A stretch of 64,000 nt of DNA from Sphingobium soli (lineage in GTDB: Bacteria > Pseudomonadota > Alphaproteobacteria > Sphingomonadales > Sphingomonadaceae), in NCBI RefSeq assembly GCF_020782245.1, contig NZ_JAJGNP010000009.1, positions 62,001-126,000 of the forward strand, given 5' to 3'. The notes below the pieces were generated by a model that did not search any database, was not told the origin of the DNA, and saw nothing but the letters and a program-made list of their open reading frames with translations. The translations under genes were made by a program, and so were the position numbers. How positions within the stretch are numbered: position 1 is the first letter of the stretch; the number at the start of each line of letters is the position of its first letter. Positions 50,805 to 58,754 of this stretch are shown here, piece after piece.

Positions 50805-51257
50805 CTATTCTGAACCGTCGCTGTCCGAGCCGGTGCTGACCAGCGCGACCTTGTTGAGGCCGGCTCGGTTCAGCTCGCCCATGACCCGCATTACCCGGCC
50901 ATAGTCGAGCGCGGTGTCGGCGCGCAGGAAAATCTGCGGCGCGTCCGCCTTGCCGGCATTGGCCGCCATGATTTCAGCAAGGCGGTCGGGCAATTCGGCG
51001 TCGCTGATCTGCGCGTCGTCGATAAACAAGCCGCCGTCGCGGTCGATCGACACGACCGTGGGCTTGGCGTCCTGGTCCAGCCCCTTGGCGCGGGTTTCGG
51101 GCAGGTTCACGGGCACGCCCGTCACCAGCAGCGGCGCCGTCACCATGAAGATGATGAGCAGCACCAGCATGACGTCGACCAGCGGCGTCACGTTGATGTC
51201 GGCCATGGGCGCGCGGCCGCGCCCGCGCCGGCCGGAGGGAGGCCCCGCCATCGCCAT
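50805..51257 (-). CDS. tolR: Tol system inner-membrane protein TolR
   Basis: A 150-residue ExbD/TolR protein. ADINVTPLVDVMLVLLIIFMVTAPLL carries the conserved membrane-helix Asp that uses the proton gradient, followed by a periplasmic domain (PQIFLRADTALDYGRVMRVMGELNRAG). It forms the Tol motor with TolQ. Confidence 0.97.
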   Translation of the reverse strand: MAMAGPPSGRRGRGRAPMADINVTPLVDVMLVLLIIFMVTAPLLVTGVPVNLPETRAKGLDQDAKPTVVSIDRDGGLFIDDAQISDAELPDRLAEIMAANAGKADAPQIFLRADTALDYGRVMRVMGELNRAGLNKVALVSTGSDSDGSE

Positions 51258-51291
51258 CAGCGCGCGCCCTGTATGTCAGCTGCGCGCGGCA

Positions 51292-51996
51292 TCAGCGTTG
51301 CGCCTCCAGTTCGCGGCTCAGTGTCGAATAGAAGCCGTCGGCAAAACGCGTCATCGCCGCTTCCAGCCGGTTGATGCCGTGGCTGAAGCGATTGTAGGCG
51401 ATGACGGCGGGGATGGCGGCGAACAGGCCGATGGCGGTTGCGAACAGCGCTTCGGCAATGCCCGGCGCGACGACGGCAAGCGAGCTATTCTGTTCCGCCG
51501 CGATCGAGGTGAAGGCGCGCATGATGCCCCAAACGGTGCCGAAAAGGCCGACAAAAGGCGCAACCGATCCGATCGTCGCCAGGATGTTCAGCCGGTCGGA
51601 CAGGCGATCGACCTCGCTGGCGATGGTGCTGGACATGACGGTCGACAGCCGGTCGCGCGTGCCTTCGCGGTCGATCACCTTCTGCGCGGTCGAGCGGCGC
51701 CATTCGGTGACGCCGGCCGCCATGACCTTGGCCGCCGGGAAGCTGCCCTTGCCACGCGCTTCGTAGAAACGGTCGATATCCTCGGCCTTCCAGAAATCCG
51801 CTTCGAACTTGCGGCTTTCCTTGCTGGCCTTGCGCAGCGTGACGCTGAAGCCGATGATCATCGCCCAGGTCCAGATGCTGGCCAGCAACAGGCCGATCAT
51901 CACGCCTTTGACGACGATGTCGGCCTGCAGGAACAGGGCGAGCGGAGAAATGGTCGCGGCGTCGGTCATCGCGCCGGCGGGCAGGTTGAGCGTCAT
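51292..51996 (-). CDS. tolQ: Tol system proton channel TolQ
   Basis: A 234-residue MotA/TolQ/ExbB protein with three membrane helices (about 28-48, 130-155 and 165-190). The conserved stretch NILATIGSVAPFVGLFGTVWGIMRAF and GIAEALFATAIGLFAAIPAVIAYN mark the family. The ATG at 51996 overlaps the ybgC stop by 4 bases. The 34-base gap to tolR is ordinary. Confidence 0.97.
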   Translation of the reverse strand: MTLNLPAGAMTDAATISPLALFLQADIVVKGVMIGLLLASIWTWAMIIGFSVTLRKASKESRKFEADFWKAEDIDRFYEARGKGSFPAAKVMAAGVTEWRRSTAQKVIDREGTRDRLSTVMSSTIASEVDRLSDRLNILATIGSVAPFVGLFGTVWGIMRAFTSIAAEQNSSLAVVAPGIAEALFATAIGLFAAIPAVIAYNRFSHGINRLEAAMTRFADGFYSTLSRELEAQR

Positions 51997-52463
51997 GGGT
52001 GGAGATCTTCCCCTTGGCAAAGGCGGGTATAAATGTCGGTCCAGGCCTTTGGCTGGCGCTGCGGGCGGCCCTGCGGCGTCAGCCAGGCGACGGTGATGGT
52101 GGCGTTGGTCAATTCTTCGTCGCCGCGCATGACCGATTGCGCAATGGTGCAGCTGGCCGATCGCACGGCGGCGACCCGGCTGACCACCATCAGGTCATCG
52201 TCCAGCCGCGCGGGCCGGCGATAGCGGATCGCAAGGTCGGTGACGGCATAGACGCCGCTGCCCCCTTCATGCTCGCTCCGCTGGTCGATACCCGCGATGC
52301 GCAGCATGTCGGACCGGGCGCGCTCCATATAGCGCAGATAATTGGCGTGATAGACCAGGCCCGAAAGATCGGTGTCCTCAAAATAAATGCGCAGCGGGAA
52401 ATGATGCACGGCGGACAGGAAGCGTCCGGTCGCTGGCGCTGGCATCGGTTCGGGCAAGGGCAT
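51993..52463 (-). CDS. ybgC: YbgC-like acyl-CoA thioesterase (hot dog fold)
   Basis: A 156-residue hot-dog thioesterase. RIYFEDTDLSGLVYHANYLRYMERARSD contains the catalytic Asp and the YbgC signature. It is the usual first gene of the tol-pal operon and hydrolyses short acyl-CoA or acyl-ACP; its link to envelope lipid metabolism is suggested but not settled. Confidence 0.95.
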   Translation of the reverse strand: MPLPEPMPAPATGRFLSAVHHFPLRIYFEDTDLSGLVYHANYLRYMERARSDMLRIAGIDQRSEHEGGSGVYAVTDLAIRYRRPARLDDDLMVVSRVAAVRSASCTIAQSVMRGDEELTNATITVAWLTPQGRPQRQPKAWTDIYTRLCQGEDLHP

Positions 52464-52639
52464 GGCGGGCTTTTAACCATGGCGCGGGCGCTAGGCAAAG
52501 CGGGAAAATCGCTGCGTGCGCCATTCCGTTCGATTGCTCGTCCCATCCGCCCGGCTGGCCATTATAATGAGAACGCGCCTCTGGTTTTGCGCGCGCGCCG
52601 TGACTAAGGGGACGGGCAGGATGGACAGGGAGGATTTGC

Positions 52640-53518
52640 ATGACGGATATTCGCACCTTGGGCGTCATTGGCGCGGGACAAATGGGCATCGGCATCGCCC
52701 AGGTGTCGGCGGAGGCGGGATATGATGTCATCCTGTCCGACATTGATCTGCCGCGCGCCGAAAAGGGCAAGGCGAATATTGCCAAGCTGCTGGCCCGCGC
52801 GGTCGACAAGGAAAAGATGACCCAGACCGATGCCGACGCCGTTCTGGCGCGCATCACGCCGGTGGGCGAACTGGCGCCGCTGGCCGATGCCCAGTTCGTG
52901 ATCGAGGCCGCGACCGAGCGCGAGGAGGTGAAGCGCGCGATTTTTGGCAATGTCGGCAAGCTGCTGGGCAAGGACGCAATCCTGGCGACCAACACATCGT
53001 CCATTCCCATCACCCGGCTGGCGCAGGCCGCGCCTGACGCGGAGCGGTTCATCGGCGTGCATTTCTTCAATCCGGTGCCGGTGATGGTGCTGGTCGAAAT
53101 TATCCGCGGGCTGGCGACGACGCCTGAGGTCGTGGAGGCGGTGGAAGCCTATGCCACGCGCATCGGCAAGACCGCGGTTCATGCGTTCGACGCGCCCGGT
53201 TTCGTCGTCAACCGCATCCTGCTGCCGATGCTGAATGAGGCGGTGTTCGTGTTGGGCGAAGGCGTGGGCAGCGTCACCGACATCGACCAGGGCTGCAAGC
53301 TGGGGCTCAACCATCCGATGGGGCCGTTGACCTTGCTCGATTTCGTCGGGCTCGACACGGCGCTGGAAATTCTGAACGTGTTTCTCACCACCACCGGCGA
53401 TCCCAAATATCGCCCCGCGCCGCTGCTGGTCAAATATGTCGAAGCAGGCTGGTATGGCCGCAAGACCGGCCGCGGCTTTTACGATTATTCCGGGCCGGAA
53501 CCCGTGCCGACCCGCTGA
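52640..53518 (+). CDS. 3-hydroxybutyryl-CoA dehydrogenase
   Basis: A 292-residue soluble enzyme with a Rossmann NAD site ([13 protein letters not shown], about 8-20), [19 protein letters not shown], the catalytic His in [11 protein letters not shown], and the C-terminal domain beginning [17 protein letters not shown]. It oxidises or reduces 3-hydroxyacyl-CoA, either in fatty-acid breakdown or in polyhydroxybutyrate metabolism. AGGGAGGA precedes the ATG. It stands alone, divergent from the tol operon. Confidence 0.94.
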   Translation: MTDIRTLGVIGAGQMGIGIAQVSAEAGYDVILSDIDLPRAEKGKANIAKLLARAVDKEKMTQTDADAVLARITPVGELAPLADAQFVIEAATEREEVKRAIFGNVGKLLGKDAILATNTSSIPITRLAQAAPDAERFIGVHFFNPVPVMVLVEIIRGLATTPEVVEAVEAYATRIGKTAVHAFDAPGFVVNRILLPMLNEAVFVLGEGVGSVTDIDQGCKLGLNHPMGPLTLLDFVGLDTALEILNVFLTTTGDPKYRPAPLLVKYVEAGWYGRKTGRGFYDYSGPEPVPTR

Positions 53519-53579
53519 TCCGCCCTTTGCGCTGACAGGTGGCTTGTGTTCTTGCGCCTGACCGCCTAGACGCTGGCCC

Positions 53580-53693
53580 GTCATCTGGGGAGTAGCCAGC
53601 CGTTCCTTTTTCCGGAACGGGCCATGCGTCAACATATTCGGCTGAGAGGCCGTGGCGCATGGGGCGCGGCGCAAAGCCGCATCGGGCGAGACC
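53580..53693 (+). ncRNA. yybP-ykoY manganese riboswitch aptamer
   Basis: GGGGAGTAGCC (53587-53597), GCGTCAACATATTCGGC (53626-53642) and a closing GGGCGAGACC (53684-53693) are the conserved parts of the yybP-ykoY aptamer. Variable stems (GTTCC..GGAAC and GCGGCGCAAAGCCGC) fit between them. This class senses Mn2+ and commonly controls GDT1-family Mn exporters, which is exactly the gene downstream. Confidence 0.88.
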
Positions 53694-53714
53694 AATGGCA
53701 TCGACGCGTTCCTG

Positions 53715-53773
53715 TCCGGCCGGGCGGAATGCGGCGGTGGCATTGTGTCTGTTGCAGAAAGCCCGGCCCGGAG
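53715..53773 (+). promoter_or_regulatory. Expression platform with ribosome-site sequestering hairpin
   Basis: TCCGGCCGGGC (53715-53725) can pair with GCCCGGCCCGGA (53761-53772), which runs into the GGAG ribosome site of the GDT1 gene. Thus the message can be off unless the aptamer alters the fold. Pairing has one unpaired base; the switching is inferred. Confidence 0.6.
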
Positions 53774-53783
53774 ATTTTCCCGA

Positions 53784-54362
53784 ATGGATGCCCTGCTGAC
53801 GTCCTGCGCGCTCGTGGCGCTGGCTGAAATGGGTGACAAGACCCAGTTGCTCGCCATGCTGCTCGCCACCCGCTTCCGCAAGCCGGTGCCGATCATCCTG
53901 GGCATATTGGTCGCGACGCTCGCCAATCATTTCCTTGCTGCGCTGGTCGGCCATTCGATCGCCGGCGTGCTGACCCAGCCCTGGTTTCGCTATGCCGTCG
54001 CCGCATCCTTCATCGCGATGGCCGCCTGGACGCTGATCCCTGACAAGATCGACGAGGATGCCCCGCTCAAGGCCCCGTCGAAGGCGGGCGTGTTCCTCAC
54101 TACGCTGGTTGCCTTCTTCCTGGTGGAGATGGGCGACAAGACGCAGGTGGCGACCGTCGCGCTCGGCGCGCAGTTCGACAATCTGCTCGCCGTGACGGCC
54201 GGCACGACGCTGGGCATGATGATCGCCAATGTGCCCGCCGTGCTCTTTGGCGAGGCGCTGGCCCGCAAGGTGCCGATGCGCGCGCTGCAACTGGCGGCGG
54301 CGTTGCTGTTCCTGCTGCTGGGGCTGTGGATGATCGCCGACCTGCAAGGCTGGATCGGCTGA
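53784..54362 (+). CDS. TMEM165/GDT1 family transporter (likely Mn2+ exporter, MneA-like)
   Basis: A 192-residue membrane protein with about six helices in two repeats, each with the family motif EMGDKTQ (about 13-19 and 113-119). Family members move Mn2+ and Ca2+. The riboswitch upstream makes Mn2+ export most likely. I chose the ATG at 53784, because the longer open frame runs through the riboswitch. Confidence 0.92.
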   Translation: MDALLTSCALVALAEMGDKTQLLAMLLATRFRKPVPIILGILVATLANHFLAALVGHSIAGVLTQPWFRYAVAASFIAMAAWTLIPDKIDEDAPLKAPSKAGVFLTTLVAFFLVEMGDKTQVATVALGAQFDNLLAVTAGTTLGMMIANVPAVLFGEALARKVPMRALQLAAALLFLLLGLWMIADLQGWIG

Positions 54363-54495
54363 TAGCTCGATCGAGCCGCCAAAACGGGCAAAAAAGGAAC
54401 GGCGCGCGCGCGGGGCGGTTGTCAGCGCGCGGCGGCTGTTGCAAGGGGATGGGCAGAGTCATTCCCTTCAGCTTGGAAGATATGGGACGCGCGTG

Positions 54496-55422
54496 ATGAA
54501 GGACAGTCTGGTTACGATCTTCGGCGGCGGCGGCTTTCTGGGCCGGCAGGTCGCACAGGCGCTGATGGCGCGGGGCGCGCGCGTGCGGATCGCGCAGCGC
54601 GACCTGGCCAGTGCGGTCAAGGTGAAATCGCTGGGCGCGCTGGGGCAAAGCCAGTTCGTCGCTGCCGACATCCGCAAGCCTGCGACCGTCGAACGCGCGA
54701 TCGCGGGCAGCGACGTGGTCATCAATCTGGTCGGCATATTGGCGGGCGACTTCGACGCCTTTCATCATCAGGGCGCGGCGCATGTCGCACAGGCCGCCGC
54801 CGCCGCCAATGTGCGCGCCTTGGTGCATGTGTCGGCGATCGGCGCGGACGCGGAAAGCCCGTCCGCTTATGGCCGGTCCAAGGCGGCGGGAGAGGCTGCG
54901 GTGAAGGAGGCTTTTCCCGGCGCGACGATCATCCGCCCCTCGATCATCTTCGGCCCGCAGGACCAGTTTCTCAACCGCTTCGCGGACCTCATCGCGTCCA
55001 TGCCCGTCATTCCGGTGATCAGCGGCGCGACCAAATTTCAGCCCGTCTATGTCGGCGATGTGGCCGACGCGATCGCCAACGCCGCTGAACGGCCGGACCT
55101 GCATGGCGGCACGGTCTATGAGGTCGCCGGGCCGCAAATCCTGTCGATGAAGGAGATCAACAGCTGGATCGCCAAGCAGATCGGCCGGGACAAGCCGATC
55201 GTCGACGTGCCGGGCGGCTTTGCCTCGTTGCTCGCGATGCTGCCGGGCGGGCCGATCACGCGCGATCAGCTGGCGATGCTGGGCCGCGACAATGTCGCCG
55301 CCGCGGGCGCGCCGGGCCTCGACGCGCTGGGCGTATCAGCGACGCCCATGGCGGCCGTCGCCGACAAATGGCTGGTGCGCTATCGCCGCCATGGGCGCTT
55401 CGCCGGACGCGTGCGCGCCTGA
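54496..55422 (+). CDS. NDUFA9-like NAD(P)-binding protein (complex I-associated, atypical SDR)
   Basis: A 308-residue protein with a Rossmann motif (VTIFGGGGFLGRQVAQALMARG) and NLVGIL, HVSAIGAD, YGRSKAAGE and IIRPSIIFGPQDQFLNRF. These match the complex I NDUFA9 subfamily of atypical SDRs. Alphaproteobacterial members are thought to associate with or help NADH dehydrogenase. The ATG at 54496 was chosen; the frame opens further upstream without a ribosome site. Confidence 0.88.
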   Translation: MKDSLVTIFGGGGFLGRQVAQALMARGARVRIAQRDLASAVKVKSLGALGQSQFVAADIRKPATVERAIAGSDVVINLVGILAGDFDAFHHQGAAHVAQAAAAANVRALVHVSAIGADAESPSAYGRSKAAGEAAVKEAFPGATIIRPSIIFGPQDQFLNRFADLIASMPVIPVISGATKFQPVYVGDVADAIANAAERPDLHGGTVYEVAGPQILSMKEINSWIAKQIGRDKPIVDVPGGFASLLAMLPGGPITRDQLAMLGRDNVAAAGAPGLDALGVSATPMAAVADKWLVRYRRHGRFAGRVRA

Positions 55423-55477
55423 ACCAGGCTGAAATCATCGGGGCGGGATCGGGCACGGCCTGCCCCGCCCGTTAAGC

Positions 55478-55505
55478 TCCTCCCCGCAACCGGGGAGGAT
55501 TTTTT
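55478..55505 (+). terminator. Intrinsic terminator before uppP
   Basis: A 9-bp stem TCCTCCCCG / CGGGGAGGA with loop CAAC is followed by a run of six T. It ends the NDUFA9-like gene. Confidence 0.93.
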
Positions 55506-55529
55506 ATGCAAGCGCAATAGGGCTTCGCC

Positions 55530-56339
55530 ATGGACCTTCATTATCTCACCGTCATCCTGCTGGGCATTGTCGAAGGGCTGACCGAGTTTTTGCCTGTGTC
55601 GTCGACCGGGCACCTTATTCTGGCGAGCGAATTGCTGGGCTATGATGCGTCGACTTGGGCGATGTTCAACGTCGTCATCCAGCTGGGCGCGATCCTGGCG
55701 GTGGTGGTGCTCTACTGGCGTACCTTCTGGGCGGTGGCGATGGGATTGCTGCGGCGCGAGCCGGTAAGCTGGCGCTTCCTGCGCAATCTGGTCGTCGCCT
55801 TCATCCCGGCGGCGGTCATCGGCCTGGCGCTGCACGACTATATCGAGATTTTGCTGGGCGCGCCGCAGGTGGTCGCCTGGGCCTTGATAGCGGGCGGCAT
55901 TGCCATCCTGCTGATCGAACGGATGGTGAAGCAGGACCTGTTCCATGGCATCGCCGACATTCCTATGGTCCGCGTGATCGGCATCGGCTTCATCCAGTGC
56001 TTGGCGATGGTGCCGGGCGTCAGCCGGTCCGGCGCGACGATCATGGGCGCGTTGACGCTGGGGGTGGAGCGCCGCACCGCGGCCGAGTTCAGCTTTTTCC
56101 TGGCGATCCCGACCATGCTGGGTGCGACCGCCCTGGAGCTTATCAAAAAGGGCGATCGGATCACCAGCGCGGCAGTCGGGTGGGACAGTATCGCGCTGGG
56201 CTTCGTCGTGTCCTTCCTCGTTGCCATCGTCGTAATAAAGGCGTTCGTCGGGCTGGTGTCGAAACATGGGTTCGCGCCCTTCGCCTGGTATCGAATCGTC
56301 GCGGGCGCGTCGGCTCTAGTCTGGCTTGCGATGAGGTAG
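55530..56339 (+). CDS. uppP: Undecaprenyl-diphosphatase UppP (BacA)
   Basis: A 269-residue membrane enzyme with the two catalytic signatures of BacA: EGLTEFLPVSSTGHLIL (about 13-29) and PGVSRSGATIMGAL (about 163-176). It removes a phosphate from undecaprenyl diphosphate to recycle the carrier for wall synthesis. Its length is normal for the family. Confidence 0.97.
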   Translation: MDLHYLTVILLGIVEGLTEFLPVSSTGHLILASELLGYDASTWAMFNVVIQLGAILAVVVLYWRTFWAVAMGLLRREPVSWRFLRNLVVAFIPAAVIGLALHDYIEILLGAPQVVAWALIAGGIAILLIERMVKQDLFHGIADIPMVRVIGIGFIQCLAMVPGVSRSGATIMGALTLGVERRTAAEFSFFLAIPTMLGATALELIKKGDRITSAAVGWDSIALGFVVSFLVAIVVIKAFVGLVSKHGFAPFAWYRIVAGASALVWLAMR

Positions 56340-56398
56340 GGCCGAACCGGATCTATATTGCGAAAGAAAATTTCAAGGAACCGCAATCTTCTCCTTTT

Positions 56399-56452
56399 TA
56401 GGTCAAATATTAGGTCACTAAACCTGACCTATAAGTCAAAAACCGCGTGACT
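56399..56452. promoter_or_regulatory. Repeated TAGGTCA half-sites upstream of gltD
   Basis: TAGGTCA occurs directly at 56399-56405 and 56411-56417. Its inverse TGACCTA is at 56425-56431, so 56411-56431 is a palindrome with a 7-base centre. AGTCA / TGACT (56434-56438 and 56448-56452) is another inverted pair. This is an unusually AT-rich gap of 165 bp before gltD. The cognate regulator is not known. Confidence 0.5.
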
Positions 56453-56504
56453 CTGCGGGTTTTCCTGCTATGCGCTTGCCCAACACAGACGTTGAGGACA
56501 TGCA

Positions 56505-57956
56505 ATGGCCGACAATCCGATGCTGAAATTTGTAGGACTGGGCCAGGCCTATCCCGACAAGCGTGCCGCGGACGACCGCGCCGACGACTTTCTGGAAATC
56601 AGTCGCAGCTTCATCGTGGACAAGGCGGAGGAGCAGGCGTCGCGCTGCTCGCAATGCGGCGTTCCCTATTGCTCCACCCATTGCCCGTTGCACAATCACA
56701 TTCCCGACTGGCTGCGCCTGACGGCGGAGGGGCGGCTGCGCGAAGCCTATGAGCTGTCGAACCTGACCAGCACAATGCCCGAAATCTGCGGCCGCATCTG
56801 CCCGCAGGACCGGCTGTGCGAAGGCAATTGCGTCATCGAATTTTCCGGGCACGGCGCCGTCACCATCGGCAGCGTGGAAAAATTCATCACCGACACCGCC
56901 TGGAAAGAAGGCTGGGTCGAGCCGCTCGTCCCCGGCAAGGCCATGGGCCAGTCGATCGGCGTGATCGGCGCGGGACCGGCCGGCCTCACCACCGCCGAAT
57001 ATCTGCGCGTCGCCGGCTATGAGGTGCATGTCTATGACCGGCATGACCGTGCCGGCGGGCTGCTGACCTATGGCATCCCCGGCTTCAAGCTGGAAAAGGA
57101 CGTGGTCATGCGCCGCGTCCAGCGGTTGAAGGACGGCGGCATCGTCTTCCACGAAGGCTTCGAGGTCGGCCGCGACGCGACGATGGAGCAATTGCGCGAA
57201 AAACATGACGCGATCCTGATCGCGACCGGCGTCTATAAGCCGCGCGATATCAAGGCGCCGGGCGTGGGCGCGGAGGGCGTGGTGAAGGCGCTTGATTTCC
57301 TCACCGCCTCTAACCGCGCCGGCTTTGGCGACGCGGTGCCCGAACATGAGGATGGCAGCCTGCTGGCGACGGGCAAGAATGTCGTCGTCATCGGCGGCGG
57401 CGACACGGCGATGGACTGCGTGCGCACCGCTATCCGCCAAGGGGCGAAGTCGGTGAAGTGCCTCTATCGCCGCGACCGCGACAATATGCCGGGGTCCCAG
57501 CGCGAAGTCGCCAATGCCGAGGAGGAAGGCGTCGAGTTCGTGTGGCTGACCGCGCCGATCGCGTTTGAGGGCACCGACCATGTGACCGGCGTCAAGGTGA
57601 CGAAGATGCGCCTGGGCCAGCCCGATGCGTCGGGCCGCCGCGCGCCCGAACCTGATCCGGGCAGCGAACATACGCTGGAGGCGGACCTGGTCATCAAGGC
57701 GCTGGGCTACGACCCCGAAGACCTGCCCAGCTTGTTTGGCGCAGACGATCTGTCGGTCACCCGCTGGGGCACGCTGCGCGTCGATCACAAGACGATGATG
57801 ACCAGCATGGACGGCGTGTTCGCCGCCGGCGACATCGTGCGCGGCGCTTCGCTGGTCGTCTGGGCGATCCGCGACGGCCGCGACGTGACCGAGCATATGC
57901 ATCGCTATCTGAAGGCGAAGGCCAAGGCGGCCTCGGGCGAGAGGGTCGCGGCGTGA
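56505..57956 (+). CDS. gltD: Glutamate synthase small subunit GltD
   Basis: A 483-residue flavoprotein. The N-terminal cysteine-rich region CSQCGVPYCSTHCPLHNHIPDW (4Fe-4S) is followed by CGRICPQDRLCEGNC, the FAD site GVIGAGPAGLTTAEYLR (about 149-165), and the NADPH site VVIGGGDTAMDCVRTA. It supplies electrons to GltB. Its stop overlaps the next gene (GTGA). Confidence 0.96.
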   Translation: MADNPMLKFVGLGQAYPDKRAADDRADDFLEISRSFIVDKAEEQASRCSQCGVPYCSTHCPLHNHIPDWLRLTAEGRLREAYELSNLTSTMPEICGRICPQDRLCEGNCVIEFSGHGAVTIGSVEKFITDTAWKEGWVEPLVPGKAMGQSIGVIGAGPAGLTTAEYLRVAGYEVHVYDRHDRAGGLLTYGIPGFKLEKDVVMRRVQRLKDGGIVFHEGFEVGRDATMEQLREKHDAILIATGVYKPRDIKAPGVGAEGVVKALDFLTASNRAGFGDAVPEHEDGSLLATGKNVVVIGGGDTAMDCVRTAIRQGAKSVKCLYRRDRDNMPGSQREVANAEEEGVEFVWLTAPIAFEGTDHVTGVKVTKMRLGQPDASGRRAPEPDPGSEHTLEADLVIKALGYDPEDLPSLFGADDLSVTRWGTLRVDHKTMMTSMDGVFAAGDIVRGASLVVWAIRDGRDVTEHMHRYLKAKAKAASGERVAA

Positions 57957-58672
57957 GGCGCGGGCTGTTTCTGTCGTTGATCATGCTGATGACGCCGGTC
58001 GCCGGGTATGCGCAGATCGCGGCGCCCGTCGCCGCCGAAACGCCGACTGATCCAGCGTTGCTCGCCAAGGCCCAACCCATTGTCGCTGTCATCCTGCCCG
58101 ACGGCACGATGGAAAAGATGATGGGTCCGATGATGCAGAAGATGATGGGGCCGATGATGGATGGCATGACCAAAATGCCGATCCGTGAATTTCTGAAGGT
58201 CGGCGGCATGAATCCTGAAAAGGCGGACTCCCTGGGCCAAGGCACGATGGAACAAGTGATGGCGATCATCGACCCCAAATTCCGCAAGCGAATGGATGTG
58301 ATCGTGAACACGATGATGCCGGCCATGGGGCGCTTCATGAGCAGATATGAACCCGATATGCGCGCGGGCATGGCCGAAGCGTTCGCCCATCGCTATTCGG
58401 CAGCGGAACTGGACCAGATCGCAGCCTTCATGAAGACGCCCGTAGGCGCGAAATTCGGTGCAGGCTTCATGGAGCTGGCGACTGACCCCCATTATCTGGG
58501 GCGGATGCAAAAGGTCATGCCGCAGATGATGCAGGCCATGCCGGAAATCCTGAAATCGTCGGAAGCCGAACTCGCCAAATTGCCCAAGCCGCGCACCTAT
58601 GACCAGTTGTCGCAGGCCGAGCGCGACCGCCTGGTCACCCTGATCGGCGCTGACCCAGCCAAGGCGAATTGA
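57953..58672 (+). CDS. Exported DUF2059 domain protein
   Basis: A 239-residue protein with a Sec signal (about 1-20) and a DUF2059 helical domain in the C-terminal half (SAAELDQIAAFMKTPVGAKFGAGFMEL). The N-terminal half has a Met-rich stretch (EKMMGPMMQKMMGPMMDGMTK). It starts with GTG at 57953 overlapping the gltD stop. It lies between gltD and gltB, so it is co-transcribed. The function is unknown. Confidence 0.85.
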   Translation: MRRGLFLSLIMLMTPVAGYAQIAAPVAAETPTDPALLAKAQPIVAVILPDGTMEKMMGPMMQKMMGPMMDGMTKMPIREFLKVGGMNPEKADSLGQGTMEQVMAIIDPKFRKRMDVIVNTMMPAMGRFMSRYEPDMRAGMAEAFAHRYSAAELDQIAAFMKTPVGAKFGAGFMELATDPHYLGRMQKVMPQMMQAMPEILKSSEAELAKLPKPRTYDQLSQAERDRLVTLIGADPAKAN

Positions 58673-58754
58673 CGATCTTCGCCCGCTTCCACGCGGCGGG
58701 TACAGGAATAACAAGGCCGACGTTGAAAGCGGACGGCCGCATCCAAGGGTAGTC

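Noticed and set aside
52563-52568. A TATAAT hexamer upstream of the hydroxybutyryl-CoA dehydrogenase
   Set aside because: No -35-like sequence stands at 16-18 bp, and TATAAT is a weak guide in high-GC alphaproteobacteria.
53652-53783. A longer N-terminus for the GDT1-family protein
   Set aside because: The extension runs through the riboswitch aptamer and expression platform, and the normal family start (MDALLTSCALVALAEMGDKTQ) is at 53784 with a GGAG site.
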